Shown here in pieces: positions 16,139 through 23,690 of a stretch of DNA of 33,164 nucleotides; position 1 is the stretch's first letter; each line of letters begins with the position of its first letter. Where the stretch lies: NCBI GenBank assembly GCA_903895595.1, contig CAITUP010000169.1, forward strand, positions 1 through 33,164. Reading direction: 5' to 3'. A model generated the notes under the pieces. The model was not told the DNA's origin. It ran no database searches and was given only the letters and a program-made list of their open reading frames with translations. This DNA is from an uncultured Acetobacteraceae bacterium. GTDB taxonomy: Bacteria; Pseudomonadota; Alphaproteobacteria; Acetobacterales; Acetobacteraceae. Made by a program: the position numbers and the translations under genes.

Positions 16139-16715
16139 AAGCTTCCGCCGCTTCCAGCAGCAGGGATTCAATCCAGTCGTTCACCGGCGCATCGATGACC
16201 AGATGCACCCGGTCCGTGTCACCCCGGTTGACCACGCTATGGGGATCGGACAGGCGCAAATACCATACACTGCCAGCCTCCATCGCGACCCTGGACCGGT
16301 TCAGGTGGAATTCGACGCCCGGATTGGTCGTTACGGAAATGTGGATGCGCACCTTGCCGTCCTCATAGCCAAGATCGAGGTCGGTGTGTTCCTTGATGGT
16401 TGATCCCGGTGTCAGCCGCATCAAGCGGACATGGTGCAGCGGGCAGGCAAAGCTGGCCAGAACCTGCTGGAAGTAGGGGCAGGCCAGCAGCATCGGCGTG
16501 TCCTCGAACGCCTCCGCCATCGGGTCGGCGTAGATCATCGTCACCGGATGTGTCGCGCCGGCTGAGCCGCGCAGCGGGATAACGCTCCAATCCCCTTCGT
16601 AGTTCTGCTGCACGAAATGGCTGGTCCAGCCGAAACCGATGAGGCACGCCAGATCGCCGGCCAGTCGGTCCGGGTCGAACGACAGCGGCAGCTTCAGGCG
16701 GTCCGGCAACGGCAT
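16116..16715 (-). CDS. Aspartyl/asparaginyl beta-hydroxylase family protein
   Basis: 199-residue Fe(II)/2-oxoglutarate oxygenase of the Asp_Arg_Hydrox family (PF05118). The Fe facial triad is visible as EHTDLD (His110, Asp112) and DPHSVVN (His159), and Arg169 in DTDRVHL should bind 2-oxoglutarate. Family members hydroxylate Asp/Asn or Arg/Pro-type side chains, in proteins, peptides or free amino acids. AAGGA lies about 8 nt upstream of the ATG. It is divergent, with 62 bp between starts, from a sulfotransferase-like gene with a Nif11-like leader domain, which suggests a shared modification role (inference). Confidence 0.88.
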   Translation of the reverse strand: MPLPDRLKLPLSFDPDRLAGDLACLIGFGWTSHFVQQNYEGDWSVIPLRGSAGATHPVTMIYADPMAEAFEDTPMLLACPYFQQVLASFACPLHHVRLMRLTPGSTIKEHTDLDLGYEDGKVRIHISVTTNPGVEFHLNRSRVAMEAGSVWYLRLSDPHSVVNRGDTDRVHLVIDAPVNDWIESLLLEAAEASTQPAEV

Positions 16716-16737
16716 CGTACGTCCTTCACGGTGCGGC

Positions 16738-16751
16738 GGGTGGTTACACCC
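16738..16751. promoter_or_regulatory. Small inverted repeat in the hydroxylase/sulfotransferase divergent promoter
   Basis: GGGTG-GTTA-CACCC lies in the middle of the 62-bp gap between the two divergent starts, so it could be a shared operator. The 5-bp arms are short and could arise by chance in GC-rich DNA. Confidence 0.2.
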
Positions 16752-16777
16752 TACCGGGATACTGCCATAGTCGTTGC

Positions 16778-17980
16778 ATGCACACCAACGGCCCAGTCAA
16801 TCCCGACAACGCACTCGACCGGTTGCGCTGCCGGTTGCTTGCGGACCCGTCGTTGTGGGCGCCGTTGGGGGACATCGCCGACGCCAACCAATTTACCGCG
16901 GCCGTCATGACTCTGGCCGGCGGTTTGGGGTTGCCGGTGGATGAGCAGGCGATTCAGGCCGCGTTGCGGCCGTTATTGCCGGGCGCGGCCCCTGTGAGCG
17001 GTCTTCGTTTCACCGATCCTCCGCCCTCTAAAGATTGGCTCCCAGTCTCGACGTTCTGGTGGGGCCGGCAATTATGCCTGCGCTGGTCCTGGTTCGGGAC
17101 GCGGCCGGTACGCGAACCGTTTTACGGCGACAGCGCGCAACGCACCCTCTTTCGCCCGTTCAACCGTTTTCTCCGCTTCGTCACCCCTATCGAGGCGTTG
17201 GGTCCCTGGCTGGAAGCCCATCCCGGCCTGCAGCCGAACGGGTTCGTGTTTCATATGTCGCGGTGTGGATCGACGCTGGTGTCGCAGATGCTGGCCGCGC
17301 CGGCGCGGCATGTCGCCATCTCGGAAGCCCCCCCGATCGACGATGTCGTGCGAGCCCGGACTGTCCGGCCGGACCTGACCGAGGATGAGCAAGCGCGATG
17401 GCTGACCTGGATCGTCGCGGCGCTGGGCCAGCCGCGCGGCGAGGCAAACCGGTATTTCATCAAGCTGGATTGCTGGCACACGCCATGGCTGCCGCTGTTC
17501 CGTCGCGCTTTTCCCGAGGTCCCTTGGATGTTCCTGTATCGGGAACCTGTCGAAGTCCTGGAATCGCACCGCACCATGCCGGGTATTCAATCGATCCCGG
17601 GGTTTTTCGGCCAGGATTTGTTCGGCATCGACCACTTGTTCCAGCCAGACGATCTCCCCGGCCACCTCGCCCGCTTCCTGGCCGTTATCTGCGAGCCGGT
17701 CGTCCAGCTGCATGCCTCGCTTGGCGGGTTGCTGGTCAATTACCGGGAACTTCCCGCCGCGATACACACGAGAATATTGCCGCATTTCGGGGTCGATCTG
17801 GATGCGGAGGATCGCGCCGCCATGGATGCGGCATCCCGTCTCGATGCCAAGAAGCCGCATCAGCCGTTCACGCCCGACGAAGCGGCGAAGCAAAAATCGG
17901 CAACCGAGGCCGCCCGTGCGGCGGCGGCGTTGCATCTAAGCGACGTCTACCGGCGGCTGGAGACCGCTCGGCTTCAATAA
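16778..17980 (+). CDS. Sulfotransferase-like protein with Nif11-like N-terminal domain
   Basis: 400 residues. The P-loop-like 5'-phosphosulfate site FHMSRCGSTLV (158-168) and the downstream FLYREPVEVLESHR (252-265), matching the 3'-phosphate loop, identify a PAPS-dependent sulfotransferase fold. Residues about 9-62 (helix-rich, ADPSLWAPLGDIADANQF, then AGGLGLPVDEQ) look like a Nif11-type domain, better known from RiPP leader peptides and small nitrogen-fixation proteins. The part between about 70 and 150 is unassigned. No signal peptide. It is divergent from an Asp/Asn hydroxylase and overlaps the convergent flavodoxin-like gene by 7 bp. A sulfated or hydroxylated peptide or small-molecule product is possible but unproven. 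Confidence 0.8.
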   Translation: MHTNGPVNPDNALDRLRCRLLADPSLWAPLGDIADANQFTAAVMTLAGGLGLPVDEQAIQAALRPLLPGAAPVSGLRFTDPPPSKDWLPVSTFWWGRQLCLRWSWFGTRPVREPFYGDSAQRTLFRPFNRFLRFVTPIEALGPWLEAHPGLQPNGFVFHMSRCGSTLVSQMLAAPARHVAISEAPPIDDVVRARTVRPDLTEDEQARWLTWIVAALGQPRGEANRYFIKLDCWHTPWLPLFRRAFPEVPWMFLYREPVEVLESHRTMPGIQSIPGFFGQDLFGIDHLFQPDDLPGHLARFLAVICEPVVQLHASLGGLLVNYRELPAAIHTRILPHFGVDLDAEDRAAMDAASRLDAKKPHQPFTPDEAAKQKSATEAARAAAALHLSDVYRRLETARLQ

Positions 17981-18459
17981 ATGCCGGCGTCCAATCCCGC
18001 CGCGAAAGCGGCCCCCAGCTCGGCGCAGCGGGCCAAGTCCGCCGGCGCGACGATCTTGGGTGCCAAAATCGCCTCGGGCGTTTGCGCGCGCGTGCAGACG
18101 ATGATGGGTTCGGCGATTTGGCGTAGCCGCCAGCCGGTGGCGATGCGGGCAATCTGACGGACGGCGTTTTCCCCGTCGCTGCCGGCGCAAACCATCGTGG
18201 CAAAAGGCCGGCCCTCGATCCGCCCGAGCACGGGGTAGTAGCACCGGTCGAAGAAATCCTTCATCGGGCCGGACAGGGCGGCGAGGTTCTCGGGCGCGGC
18301 GAAAATATAGCCGTCGGCGGCCAGTAAGTCGCTGGCGGCGGCGTCTTCGGCGCGCATCAGACGCACGGTCACATCGGGTTCGTCGGCCACCGCGGCCTCG
18401 GCCATCTGGCGCGCACCGCCGGTGCGGGAGTGCCAGACGACCAGCAGGGTCTTACCCAA
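17974..18459 (-). CDS. Flavodoxin/NADPH-dependent FMN reductase-like protein
   Basis: 161-residue flavodoxin-fold protein. The N-terminal FMN phosphate loop is HSRTGGARQM (residues 10-19), and APENLAALSGPMKDFFDRC (54-72) resembles the second flavin-binding loop and following helix of NAD(P)H-dependent FMN reductases. It probably binds FMN and transfers electrons in the cytoplasm; the partner is unknown. Its start overlaps the 3' end of the small ParA-linked gene by 8 nt, so the three genes form one transcript, an odd pairing of a redox protein with a partition-type ATPase. It is convergent with the sulfotransferase. Confidence 0.82.
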   Translation of the reverse strand: MGKTLLVVWHSRTGGARQMAEAAVADEPDVTVRLMRAEDAAASDLLAADGYIFAAPENLAALSGPMKDFFDRCYYPVLGRIEGRPFATMVCAGSDGENAVRQIARIATGWRLRQIAEPIIVCTRAQTPEAILAPKIVAPADLARCAELGAAFAAGLDAGIY

Positions 18460-18778
18460 GTTCGCGCTTCAGAGCAGCGAGGGCGTGTTCCAGCGTCTCG
18501 CCGAGCACCCAGCCTTTGGCATCGCTGATCGCATAGAAGGCATCGACGGTTTCCTGGGACGCTTTCACGTTGAACTGCACGTTGCGGCCGGTGCGGTGGC
18601 GGCGTTGCACGCGCTTGGGCGGAGCGACCGGCTGTTCCCGGCTGCGAAACTGCGCGGCCTCCGCCACGGCGCGCACCTGTTCCGGCAGCGGGGCGGAGGT
18701 GTCCGGGCCGGGCCGGGGCGCGAAGCCGCTGATGTCCAGGTCGTCGGCGTCGAAGATGCTGGCGCGGGGGCTGCTCAT
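18452..18778 (-). CDS. Small ParA-associated protein with ribbon-helix-helix-like C-terminus
   Basis: 108 residues, no named family recognised. The first ~60 residues are Pro/Ala/Arg-rich and probably disordered, with a basic patch KRVQRRHRTGR. The C-terminus (from RNVQFNVKA, then SQETVDAFYAISD and a second helix LGETLEHALAALKREL) fits a beta-helix-helix, ribbon-helix-helix-type DNA-binding fold as in ParG or VirC2. The ATG at 18778 shares one base with the parA stop (TGATG); a GTG one codon earlier is also possible. By position it is likely the centromere- or operator-binding partner of ParA (inference). Confidence 0.7.
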   Translation of the reverse strand: MSSPRASIFDADDLDISGFAPRPGPDTSAPLPEQVRAVAEAAQFRSREQPVAPPKRVQRRHRTGRNVQFNVKASQETVDAFYAISDAKGWVLGETLEHALAALKRELG

Positions 18779-19467
18779 CACGCCACCTTCCGTTGTGGGA
18801 CAGCCGGTTCCTTCAGAATGGCGATGGTCTCCGCCGCGAAGGCACGCGCATTGGCCATGGCGGCGGGAATGTTCGTCACCTGGGCGGGGTCGAGGGAGCC
18901 GACCGTACCGCCGAAGACGAAGATCGCGCGGTAGGCTTCGCGTTCGTGAATGGTGTTGCCGAAGACGCGGATGCCGGCGTTGACGAACTCGGACTCGATG
19001 CTTTTCAACGTGCGTGGGCGGATGGCGGCGCTGGTGCGGGTGAACAGGACCGCCAGGGGGATGGTCTTGTTGAAGGCGCGCTCCTGCCGGCGGATCAGCG
19101 CGATGGCCTTCACAGCCTCCGCCGCGTCCAACTGCGATCCCTGTGTCGGGATGATCGCCAAATCCGCTCGGCTCAGAGCGTAACCGACCATCATCGACGC
19201 GGTGCCTTCCAGGTCCACCACCACGAAGGCGCTTTCGGTCGCGGCCCGTTCGATGGTGTCGATGATGGTGTCTTCCGTGATGTTGGCCAGGATGGTCAGC
19301 GTCGTTGGTTTCCCCGGCCGGCTGCCCCAGCGGGAGACGGGTTTGTTGGGGTCGGCGTCGATGAGCGTGACGCTGGCGCCGCGTTCGGCGAGTTCCGACG
19401 CCAGCAGCACGGCGGCGGTGGATTTCCCGGCGCCGCCTTTGGGGCTTGCGAAAACGATGGTTGGCAT
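18778..19467 (-). CDS. ParA/MinD-family ATPase (VirC1-like)
   Basis: 229-residue ATPase with the deviant Walker A KGGAGKST at residues 10-17, the switch I-like DADPNKP (38-44) and Walker B region VVVDLEG (83-89; Glu where most ParA have Pro/Thr). It lacks the N-terminal HTH of large plasmid ParA, so it is the small type Ib kind (ParF/VirC1), which normally works with a ribbon-helix-helix partner, and the next gene fits that. No plasmid replication gene is visible, so it is an orphan chromosomal or remnant partition-like module. Repeated AT-rich boxes lie directly upstream (19500-19552). Confidence 0.9.
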   Translation of the reverse strand: MPTIVFASPKGGAGKSTAAVLLASELAERGASVTLIDADPNKPVSRWGSRPGKPTTLTILANITEDTIIDTIERAATESAFVVVDLEGTASMMVGYALSRADLAIIPTQGSQLDAAEAVKAIALIRRQERAFNKTIPLAVLFTRTSAAIRPRTLKSIESEFVNAGIRVFGNTIHEREAYRAIFVFGGTVGSLDPAQVTNIPAAMANARAFAAETIAILKEPAVPQRKVA

Positions 19468-19499
19468 GGGGTGCGACTCGCGGTTATCGGTCTCTGAGA

Positions 19500-19552
19500 G
19501 GTATCCGATAGCCGCCTGGAAAGCAATAGGATATCTGATAGGTATCTATTAG
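19500..19552. promoter_or_regulatory. Three related boxes upstream of parA (candidate operator or parS-like site)
   Basis: GGTATCCGATAG (19500-19511), GGATATCTGATAG (19529-19541) and GGTATCTATTAG (19541-19552) share a GGTATCYRATAG-like pattern, and GGTTATCGG at 19482-19490 may be a fourth half-copy. The stretch is unusually AT-rich for the window and sits 33-85 bp before the parA start. Type Ib ParA loci are usually autoregulated by their ribbon-helix-helix partner through such repeats, so this is a likely binding site and promoter region (inference). Confidence 0.5.
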
Positions 19553-19607
19553 ATGTAGGTTTTTACACCAGCGGACCTAACCATTGACACATCGGCGCGT
19601 GGTAAAT

Positions 19608-19690
19608 CGTCATGCCGACGCAGGTCGGCATCCACGACTTTCTGGCCGTTACGAAGAAAGTCGTGGATGCTGACCGTCGTCAGCATGACG
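19608..19690. repeat. Imperfect palindromic element (about 83 bp)
   Basis: Two 35-nt arms, 19608-19642 and 19656-19690, are inverted copies with about 31 of 35 positions matching, separated by a 13-nt loop. Each arm also has an internal GCCGACnnnGTCGGC-like fold. This is the form of a dispersed REP-like or palindromic extragenic element. It can be read through as protein (start MPTQVGIHDF), which explains a spurious frame there. It ends four bases before the in-frame TAG (19694-19696) that precedes the ribonuclease remnant. Confidence 0.8.
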
Positions 19691-19696
19691 ATGTAG

Positions 19697-19831
19697 CGAA
19701 TTTTGGAATGGAACTATCTCCATGGGGCTGTGGAGATGTACGATGCCCGCGGCCGGCACCAGGGCGAATTCGATCCTCAGACCGGACAACAGACAGGAGC
19801 GGCGATCCCTGGTCGCCCTGTGGAACCATGA
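19697..19831 (+). pseudogene. 5'-truncated colicin E3-type ribonuclease domain
   Basis: 44 codons reading LEWNYLHGAVEMYD, then GRHQGEFDPQTGQQ and ending IPGRPVEP match the C-terminal half of the colicin E3/cloacin cytotoxic domain (PF09000), which cleaves 16S rRNA. The pattern EW..(x)HG..E.Y...G.H.G.FDP.TG.Q...P.R is conserved. Catalytic positions equivalent to E3 His513, Glu517 and Arg545 are present, while Asp510 is Asn. The basic N-terminal part of the domain is missing: a TAG at 19694-19696 and the palindromic element replace it. The only starts are a TTG (19703) or an internal ATG (19736), so it is probably inactive. Its stop overlaps the next ORF's ATG. Confidence 0.65.
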
Positions 19832-20058
19832 CGGTAATCCACTACTTGATTGGCTACGACCGGTGCACCGACTTCGCGACCCGATTTCATAGGGTGGGTG
19901 AAGCGGATGTGGGAACTGCAATGAAGATCGCCGCCTTTTATGGGGATTGGCCGCTGACGGATGAGGCTGCGGCGGACATCGCGACGCTGGCGGGGACGCG
20001 GTGCGAGATGGTGCGGAATTTCTGCCGAGAGCGCCAAGAACGCACTCGACATCCATAA
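19828..20058 (+). CDS. Small ORF coupled to the E3-type RNase remnant; possible immunity/antitoxin
   Basis: 76 codons starting MTVIHYLIGYDRCTDF. The ATG overlaps the stop of the ribonuclease remnant (ATGA), the usual arrangement of a toxin followed by its partner. The opening YLIGYDRxTD and the later DWPLTDEAAADIATLAG look like a folded acidic protein, whereas the last ~18 residues (Arg/Glu-rich, ending RTRHP) look frame-shifted. It is not clearly Im3, although a short YDRxT / FDKST similarity exists. I cannot name a family. The role is inferred from position only, and the gene may be decayed. Confidence 0.4.
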   Translation: MTVIHYLIGYDRCTDFATRFHRVGEADVGTAMKIAAFYGDWPLTDEAAADIATLAGTRCEMVRNFCRERQERTRHP

Positions 20059-20207
20059 ATCTCCTGCGCAGTGCGCTGCTTGTACCGCAGGTGCCGGACC
20101 CGGGGACACCCTCAACATGTCGGATCCGCCTCCGCAGCGTCGTATCTTACCACTAGACGCCCCACCTTCGTCTGCCCCATGCTCCCCGAAAATACCGGGA
20201 GTCCTTC
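20059..20207. other. Spacer before the amino-acid binding protein gene
   Basis: 149 bp with no protein or RNA gene recognised. GGGAG at 20198-20202 ends about 5 nt before the ATG at 20208 and serves as its ribosome site. No promoter was assigned. Confidence 0.4.
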
Positions 20208-21212
20208 ATGCGCACACTGATCGCCTTGTTCCTGTTCGCGGCCCTGCCCGCCGCGGCCCAAAACGTGCCCGGTCCGACGCTCAGCGGGGTGCTGAAGAAG
20301 GGCTACGTCGAATGTGCCGTTCCCTCCGGCACGCCCGGGTTCGGGTTCGTGGACAGCAAGGGCGAATTCCGGGGCCTGGACGTGGACACCTGCAAAGCCG
20401 TCGCGGCGGCGGTGTTCGGGGACGCGTCGAAGGCGCGCTTCGTCGGGTTGAACGGGGCGCAGCGGCTGCCGGCGTTGCAATCGGGCCAAGTGGATTTGGT
20501 CGTGCAGACGTTGACGCAAACGCAGTCCCGCGAAGCCGCCAACGGTTTGCTGTTCGCGGGCGTGAACTTCTACGACGGGCAGAGTTTTCTGGTACGCAAG
20601 ACCTCCGGCGTGAAAACGGCGAAGGACCTCGCGGGCGCCTCGATCTGCGTCAGCGCCGGGAGCACCAGCGAGCTGAATCTCGCGGACTGGTCGCAATCCA
20701 CCGGCATCAAGATCAACCCCGTCGTGTTCGAACGGGTCGATGAAGGTCGTTCTGCCTACGACAAGGGACGCTGCGACGCGTATTCGACCGATTCCAGCCA
20801 GCTCGCCACGATCGCCACCATCATGCACGACCCCGAGGATCAGATGGTCGTGCCGGATGTCATCAGCAAGGAACCCCTCGGGCCGGCGGTGCGGCAGGGC
20901 GACGATCAGTGGTACGAAATCGTGAAATGGACCCTGAACGCGCTGATCGAAGCCGAGGAACAAGGCATCACCCAGGCCAACGTCGCTGAGAAAGCCCGTT
21001 CGGAAAGCCCGACCGTCAAACGGTTGCTGGGCGCGACAGGGGATTATGGGAAATTCATGGCACTGGATAACCGGTGGGCGTACAACGCAATCGCAGCCGT
21101 AGGGAATTACGGGGAAATGTTCGAACGCAATTTCGGGCCGTTGAAAATGCCGCGCGGGAAGAACGCGCTGTGGAGCAAAGGGGGGCTGATGTACTCGGCG
21201 CCGATACGCTGA
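20208..21212 (+). CDS. General L-amino acid ABC transporter substrate-binding protein (AapJ/BztA-like)
   Basis: 334-residue periplasmic binding protein of family 3 (PF00497). Residues 1-18 form a Sec signal peptide (RTLIALFLFAALPAAA followed by Q). The mature protein begins TLSGVLKKGYVECAVPSG, and the segments GFGFVDSKGEFRGLDVDTCKAVAAA, RLPALQSGQVDL and DNRWAYNAIAAVGNYGEMF are typical of AapJ/BztA, which bind a wide range of L-amino acids for an aapQMP importer. No permease or ATPase genes are adjacent, so it is an orphan binding protein that would have to use a transporter encoded elsewhere. A DUF3828-like fragment follows immediately. Confidence 0.92.
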   Translation: MRTLIALFLFAALPAAAQNVPGPTLSGVLKKGYVECAVPSGTPGFGFVDSKGEFRGLDVDTCKAVAAAVFGDASKARFVGLNGAQRLPALQSGQVDLVVQTLTQTQSREAANGLLFAGVNFYDGQSFLVRKTSGVKTAKDLAGASICVSAGSTSELNLADWSQSTGIKINPVVFERVDEGRSAYDKGRCDAYSTDSSQLATIATIMHDPEDQMVVPDVISKEPLGPAVRQGDDQWYEIVKWTLNALIEAEEQGITQANVAEKARSESPTVKRLLGATGDYGKFMALDNRWAYNAIAAVGNYGEMFERNFGPLKMPRGKNALWSKGGLMYSAPIR

Positions 21213-21213
21213 C

Positions 21214-21540
21214 TTGCGGCGGAGACTGCTGCTCGCGGCCTGGACCGGGGCGGATGCGCGCAACAAATCGGACGAGGTGGGCTGGCTGGATTTCGACCCG
21301 ATCGCCAATTCGCAGGACCCGGACGTCAACGATTTGCGCGTGACCGTGTTGCGCGGAGACGCGGCGAAAACATCTGTTCAGGCCGCTTTCCGGGTTGCTC
21401 CCGATCCGAAAAGCCGGGTGGACCGAGTGGTCTACGAATTCATGCTGGCAGAAGGGGCCTGGAAGCTCGACGATATTTCCGGCAATCCGAACGGAGGCCG
21501 CTGGTCGATCAAGGCCCTGACGAAGGCGGCGGCACGCTGA
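21214..21540 (+). pseudogene. DUF3828-like fragment lacking a proper start
   Basis: 108 codons. VGWLDFDPIANSQDPD, the central AAKTSVQAAFRV and YEFMLAEGAWKLDDI resemble the C-terminal two thirds of DUF3828 proteins (PF12883), small exported proteins with a signal peptide. Here the signal peptide and first part are absent: the frame opens only at 21190 inside the preceding gene, and the first possible start is TTG 21214, one base after the aapJ-like stop and without a ribosome site. It is most likely a 5'-truncated remnant, although reinitiation from the upstream gene is possible. It ends 4 bp from convergent accC. Confidence 0.55.
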
Positions 21541-21544
21541 CCGG

Positions 21545-22882
21545 TCAGGTCCCGACGAATCCCTCCAGCCAATGGATCGTATAGTCGCCGGCTTGAAACG
21601 CCGGCGCATCCATGATCCGGCGGTGCAGCGGGATCGTCGTCTTGATCCCCTCCACCGCGAATTCGTCCAGCGCGCGCCGCATGCGAGCAATCGCGGCGGC
21701 GCGAGTCGGGGCATGCACGATCAGTTTCGCGACCATGCTGTCGTAGTGCGGCGGCACGAAGTATCCGGCGTACAGCGCGCTATCGATTCGCACGCCCAGC
21801 CCACCCGGCGCGTGATATTCCGTCACCCGGCCCGGCGTGGGCATGAACGTGACGGGATCCTCGGCGTTGATGCGGCATTCGATCGCATGACCCGAGAACG
21901 TCACATCTTCCTGCGTATATCCCAGCTCGGCGCCCGCCGCGACGCGGATTTGCTCGCGCACCAGATCGACGTCGCAGACCATTTCGGTGATTGGATGTTC
22001 GACCTGCAGGCGGGTATTCATTTCGATAAAGGCAAACTGGCCGTCCTGATACAGGAACTCCAGCGTGCCGGCGTTGCGGTAGCCGAGCTGCCGCAACGCC
22101 GCGGTGGCGGTGGCACCCAACGCATCGCGCTGTTCCGGCGAAATCGCGGGGGAGCCGGCTTCCTCCAGCACCTTTTGGTGACGGCGCTGCAACGAACAAT
22201 CGCGCTCGCCGAAATGCACCACGTTACCGAACGAATCCGCCAGGATCTGCAATTCGATGTGGCGCGGCTTGTCGAGGTATTTTTCGATATAGACGGAATC
22301 GTTGCCGAACGCGGACCGGGCCTCATTGCGGGCGCCGGTGAACGCTTCTTCCAGATCCGCCGGAGACCGAGCCACGCGCATGCCGCGTCCGCCGCCGCCG
22401 GCCGCGGCCTTGATCAGGACCGGGTACATAATGGCTTCGGCCACCGCGCGGGCGGTTTCCAGATCGGGCACCGCGCCATCGGAGCCCGGCACCAACGGCA
22501 CGCCCAGGGATGCCATGGCGGCTTTGGCGGTAATCTTGTCGCCCATCATGGAGATATGCGCCGCCGTCGGCCCAATGAAGGTCATACCGTGCGCTTCGAC
22601 CATATCGGCGAAGCCGGCGTTTTCCGACAGGAAGCCGTAGCCCGGATGCACCGCGTCCGCCCCGGTGATCGACGCCGCCGAAAGGATCGCGGCGACATTG
22701 AGATAACTGTCCTTCGCGGCGGGCGGGCCGATACAGACGGATTCATCGGCCAGACGCACATGCATCGCCGTGGCGTCGGCCGTGGAATGCACCGCGACCG
22801 TCGCGATCCCCAGCTCGCGGCAGGCCCGCTGGATGCGGAGCGCGATCTCGCCGCGATTGGCGATCAGGATTTTGCGGAACAA
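21545..22882 (-). CDS. accC: Acetyl-CoA carboxylase biotin carboxylase subunit
   Basis: 445-residue ATP-grasp enzyme that carboxylates biotin on AccB, first half-reaction of malonyl-CoA formation for fatty-acid synthesis. It has the N-terminal [14 protein letters not shown], the glycine-rich ATP loop GGGGRGM at 162-168, and [17 protein letters not shown] at 285-301 with catalytic Glu and Arg residues. Full length and intact. It is 4 bp downstream of accB, in a standard accBC operon. Confidence 0.97.
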   Translation of the reverse strand: MFRKILIANRGEIALRIQRACRELGIATVAVHSTADATAMHVRLADESVCIGPPAAKDSYLNVAAILSAASITGADAVHPGYGFLSENAGFADMVEAHGMTFIGPTAAHISMMGDKITAKAAMASLGVPLVPGSDGAVPDLETARAVAEAIMYPVLIKAAAGGGGRGMRVARSPADLEEAFTGARNEARSAFGNDSVYIEKYLDKPRHIELQILADSFGNVVHFGERDCSLQRRHQKVLEEAGSPAISPEQRDALGATATAALRQLGYRNAGTLEFLYQDGQFAFIEMNTRLQVEHPITEMVCDVDLVREQIRVAAGAELGYTQEDVTFSGHAIECRINAEDPVTFMPTPGRVTEYHAPGGLGVRIDSALYAGYFVPPHYDSMVAKLIVHAPTRAAAIARMRRALDEFAVEGIKTTIPLHRRIMDAPAFQAGDYTIHWLEGFVGT

Positions 22883-22886
22883 GGGA

Positions 22887-23342
22887 TCAGTCCGCCGCGA
22901 CGAGCATCAGATGCTCGCCGAATTCCACCGGGGCGCTGTTTTCCACCAGGATTTTGACGATGGTCCCGTTCAGCGGGGATTTGATCGGGTTGTAGGTCTT
23001 CATCGCCTCGATCAGGCAGACGGTCTGGCCGGCTACGACCTTGGAGCCGACCTGCACGAACGGCGGCTTGCCGGGTTCGGGGGACAGATAGACGACGCCG
23101 ACCATGGGGCTGTCGATGAACTCGCCCTTTTCCTCGGCCGGTGAGGCCGGTGCGGCAGCGGCGGGGGCAGCGGCCACCGAGGCGGCCTGCACGATGGTCG
23201 CGACCGGAGCGGCAGAGGCAAATCCACGCACCACGCGGATGCGGCAATCCTTGTCGGCCAGTTCCAGCTCGGTCATGCCGGTTTCGGCCATGATCAGGCC
23301 AAGACGGCGGATCGAGTCGGGATCGGTGGGGAGTCGGTTCAC
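22887..23342 (-). CDS. accB: Acetyl-CoA carboxylase biotin carboxyl carrier protein
   Basis: About 151 residues: an N-terminal helix-rich part, an Ala/Pro-rich linker (about 44-70), and a C-terminal biotinyl domain with the biotinylation site EAMKTYN (Lys115; Lys117 if the upstream ATG is used). It carries carboxybiotin between AccC and AccAD. A GTG at 23342 is preferred because GGAGG lies 7 nt upstream of it but only 2 nt before the ATG at 23348, too close for normal initiation. It is divergent from thiS and first in the accBC operon. Confidence 0.94.
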   Translation of the reverse strand: MNRLPTDPDSIRRLGLIMAETGMTELELADKDCRIRVVRGFASAAPVATIVQAASVAAAPAAAAPASPAEEKGEFIDSPMVGVVYLSPEPGKPPFVQVGSKVVAGQTVCLIEAMKTYNPIKSPLNGTIVKILVENSAPVEFGEHLMLVAAD

Positions 23343-23348
23343 GCGCAT

Positions 23349-23464
23349 TCCTCCGGTGAAGGGGGCCGCAAGGGCTATTGGAGCTGGCCCCTAGCATAGG
23401 CCGGCGAGCCGGTCCAACCCGGCCCTGTGTTGCCGGTTCCCCCATGCGGGGTCATAATCGGGGC
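23349..23464. promoter_or_regulatory. Divergent accB / thiS promoter region
   Basis: 116 bp between two divergent starts must hold both promoters. I looked for a thiamine pyrophosphate riboswitch before thiS and did not find its conserved CTGAGA / ACCTGA elements. No confident promoter boxes were assigned. Confidence 0.4.
23350..23354 (-). promoter_or_regulatory. Shine-Dalgarno deciding the accB start
   Basis: GGAGG on the minus strand sits 1-2 nt from an ATG (23348) and 7 nt from a GTG (23342) two codons later. The spacing supports the GTG. Confidence 0.5.
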
Positions 23465-23689
23465 ATGCCAGGAACCGTCGCCCTCACCCTGAACGGCGAA
23501 AGCCGCACCTTCGATGCTCCCCCACACGGCCCATTGTCCGTTCTGGGGCTGCTGGGATTGTTGGAACTCGACATGCGCAAGGTCGCGGTGGAACTGAACG
23601 AGGAGATCGTGCCCCGTTCCGCCTACGCGGAAACTTGGCTGTCCAGCGGCGATTCGCTGGAAATCGTGCATTTTATCGGTGGAGGCTGA
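23465..23689 (+). CDS. thiS: Thiamine biosynthesis sulfur-carrier protein ThiS
   Basis: 74-residue ubiquitin-like sulfur carrier. It opens with a beta strand VALTLNGES, has the central [13 protein letters not shown] and ends FIGGG, whose terminal Gly is adenylated and thiocarboxylated before sulfur is passed to ThiG. The ATG at 23465 fits family length (about 65-75); the upstream open frame lies in the promoter. thiG begins one base after its stop. Confidence 0.93.
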   Translation: MPGTVALTLNGESRTFDAPPHGPLSVLGLLGLLELDMRKVAVELNEEIVPRSAYAETWLSSGDSLEIVHFIGGG

Positions 23690-23690
23690 C

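Noticed and set aside
18778-19467. Plasmid replication/partition region
   Set aside because: No replication initiator or parB is present and core chromosomal genes lie within a few kb.
19612-20058. Single 148-codon protein across the palindromic element
   Set aside because: Its first half is translated palindrome and out-of-frame toxin sequence; the meaningful part begins at the ATG at 19828.
23349-23464. TPP riboswitch before thiS
   Set aside because: The conserved thi-box elements were not found and the region is short and shared with the accB promoter.
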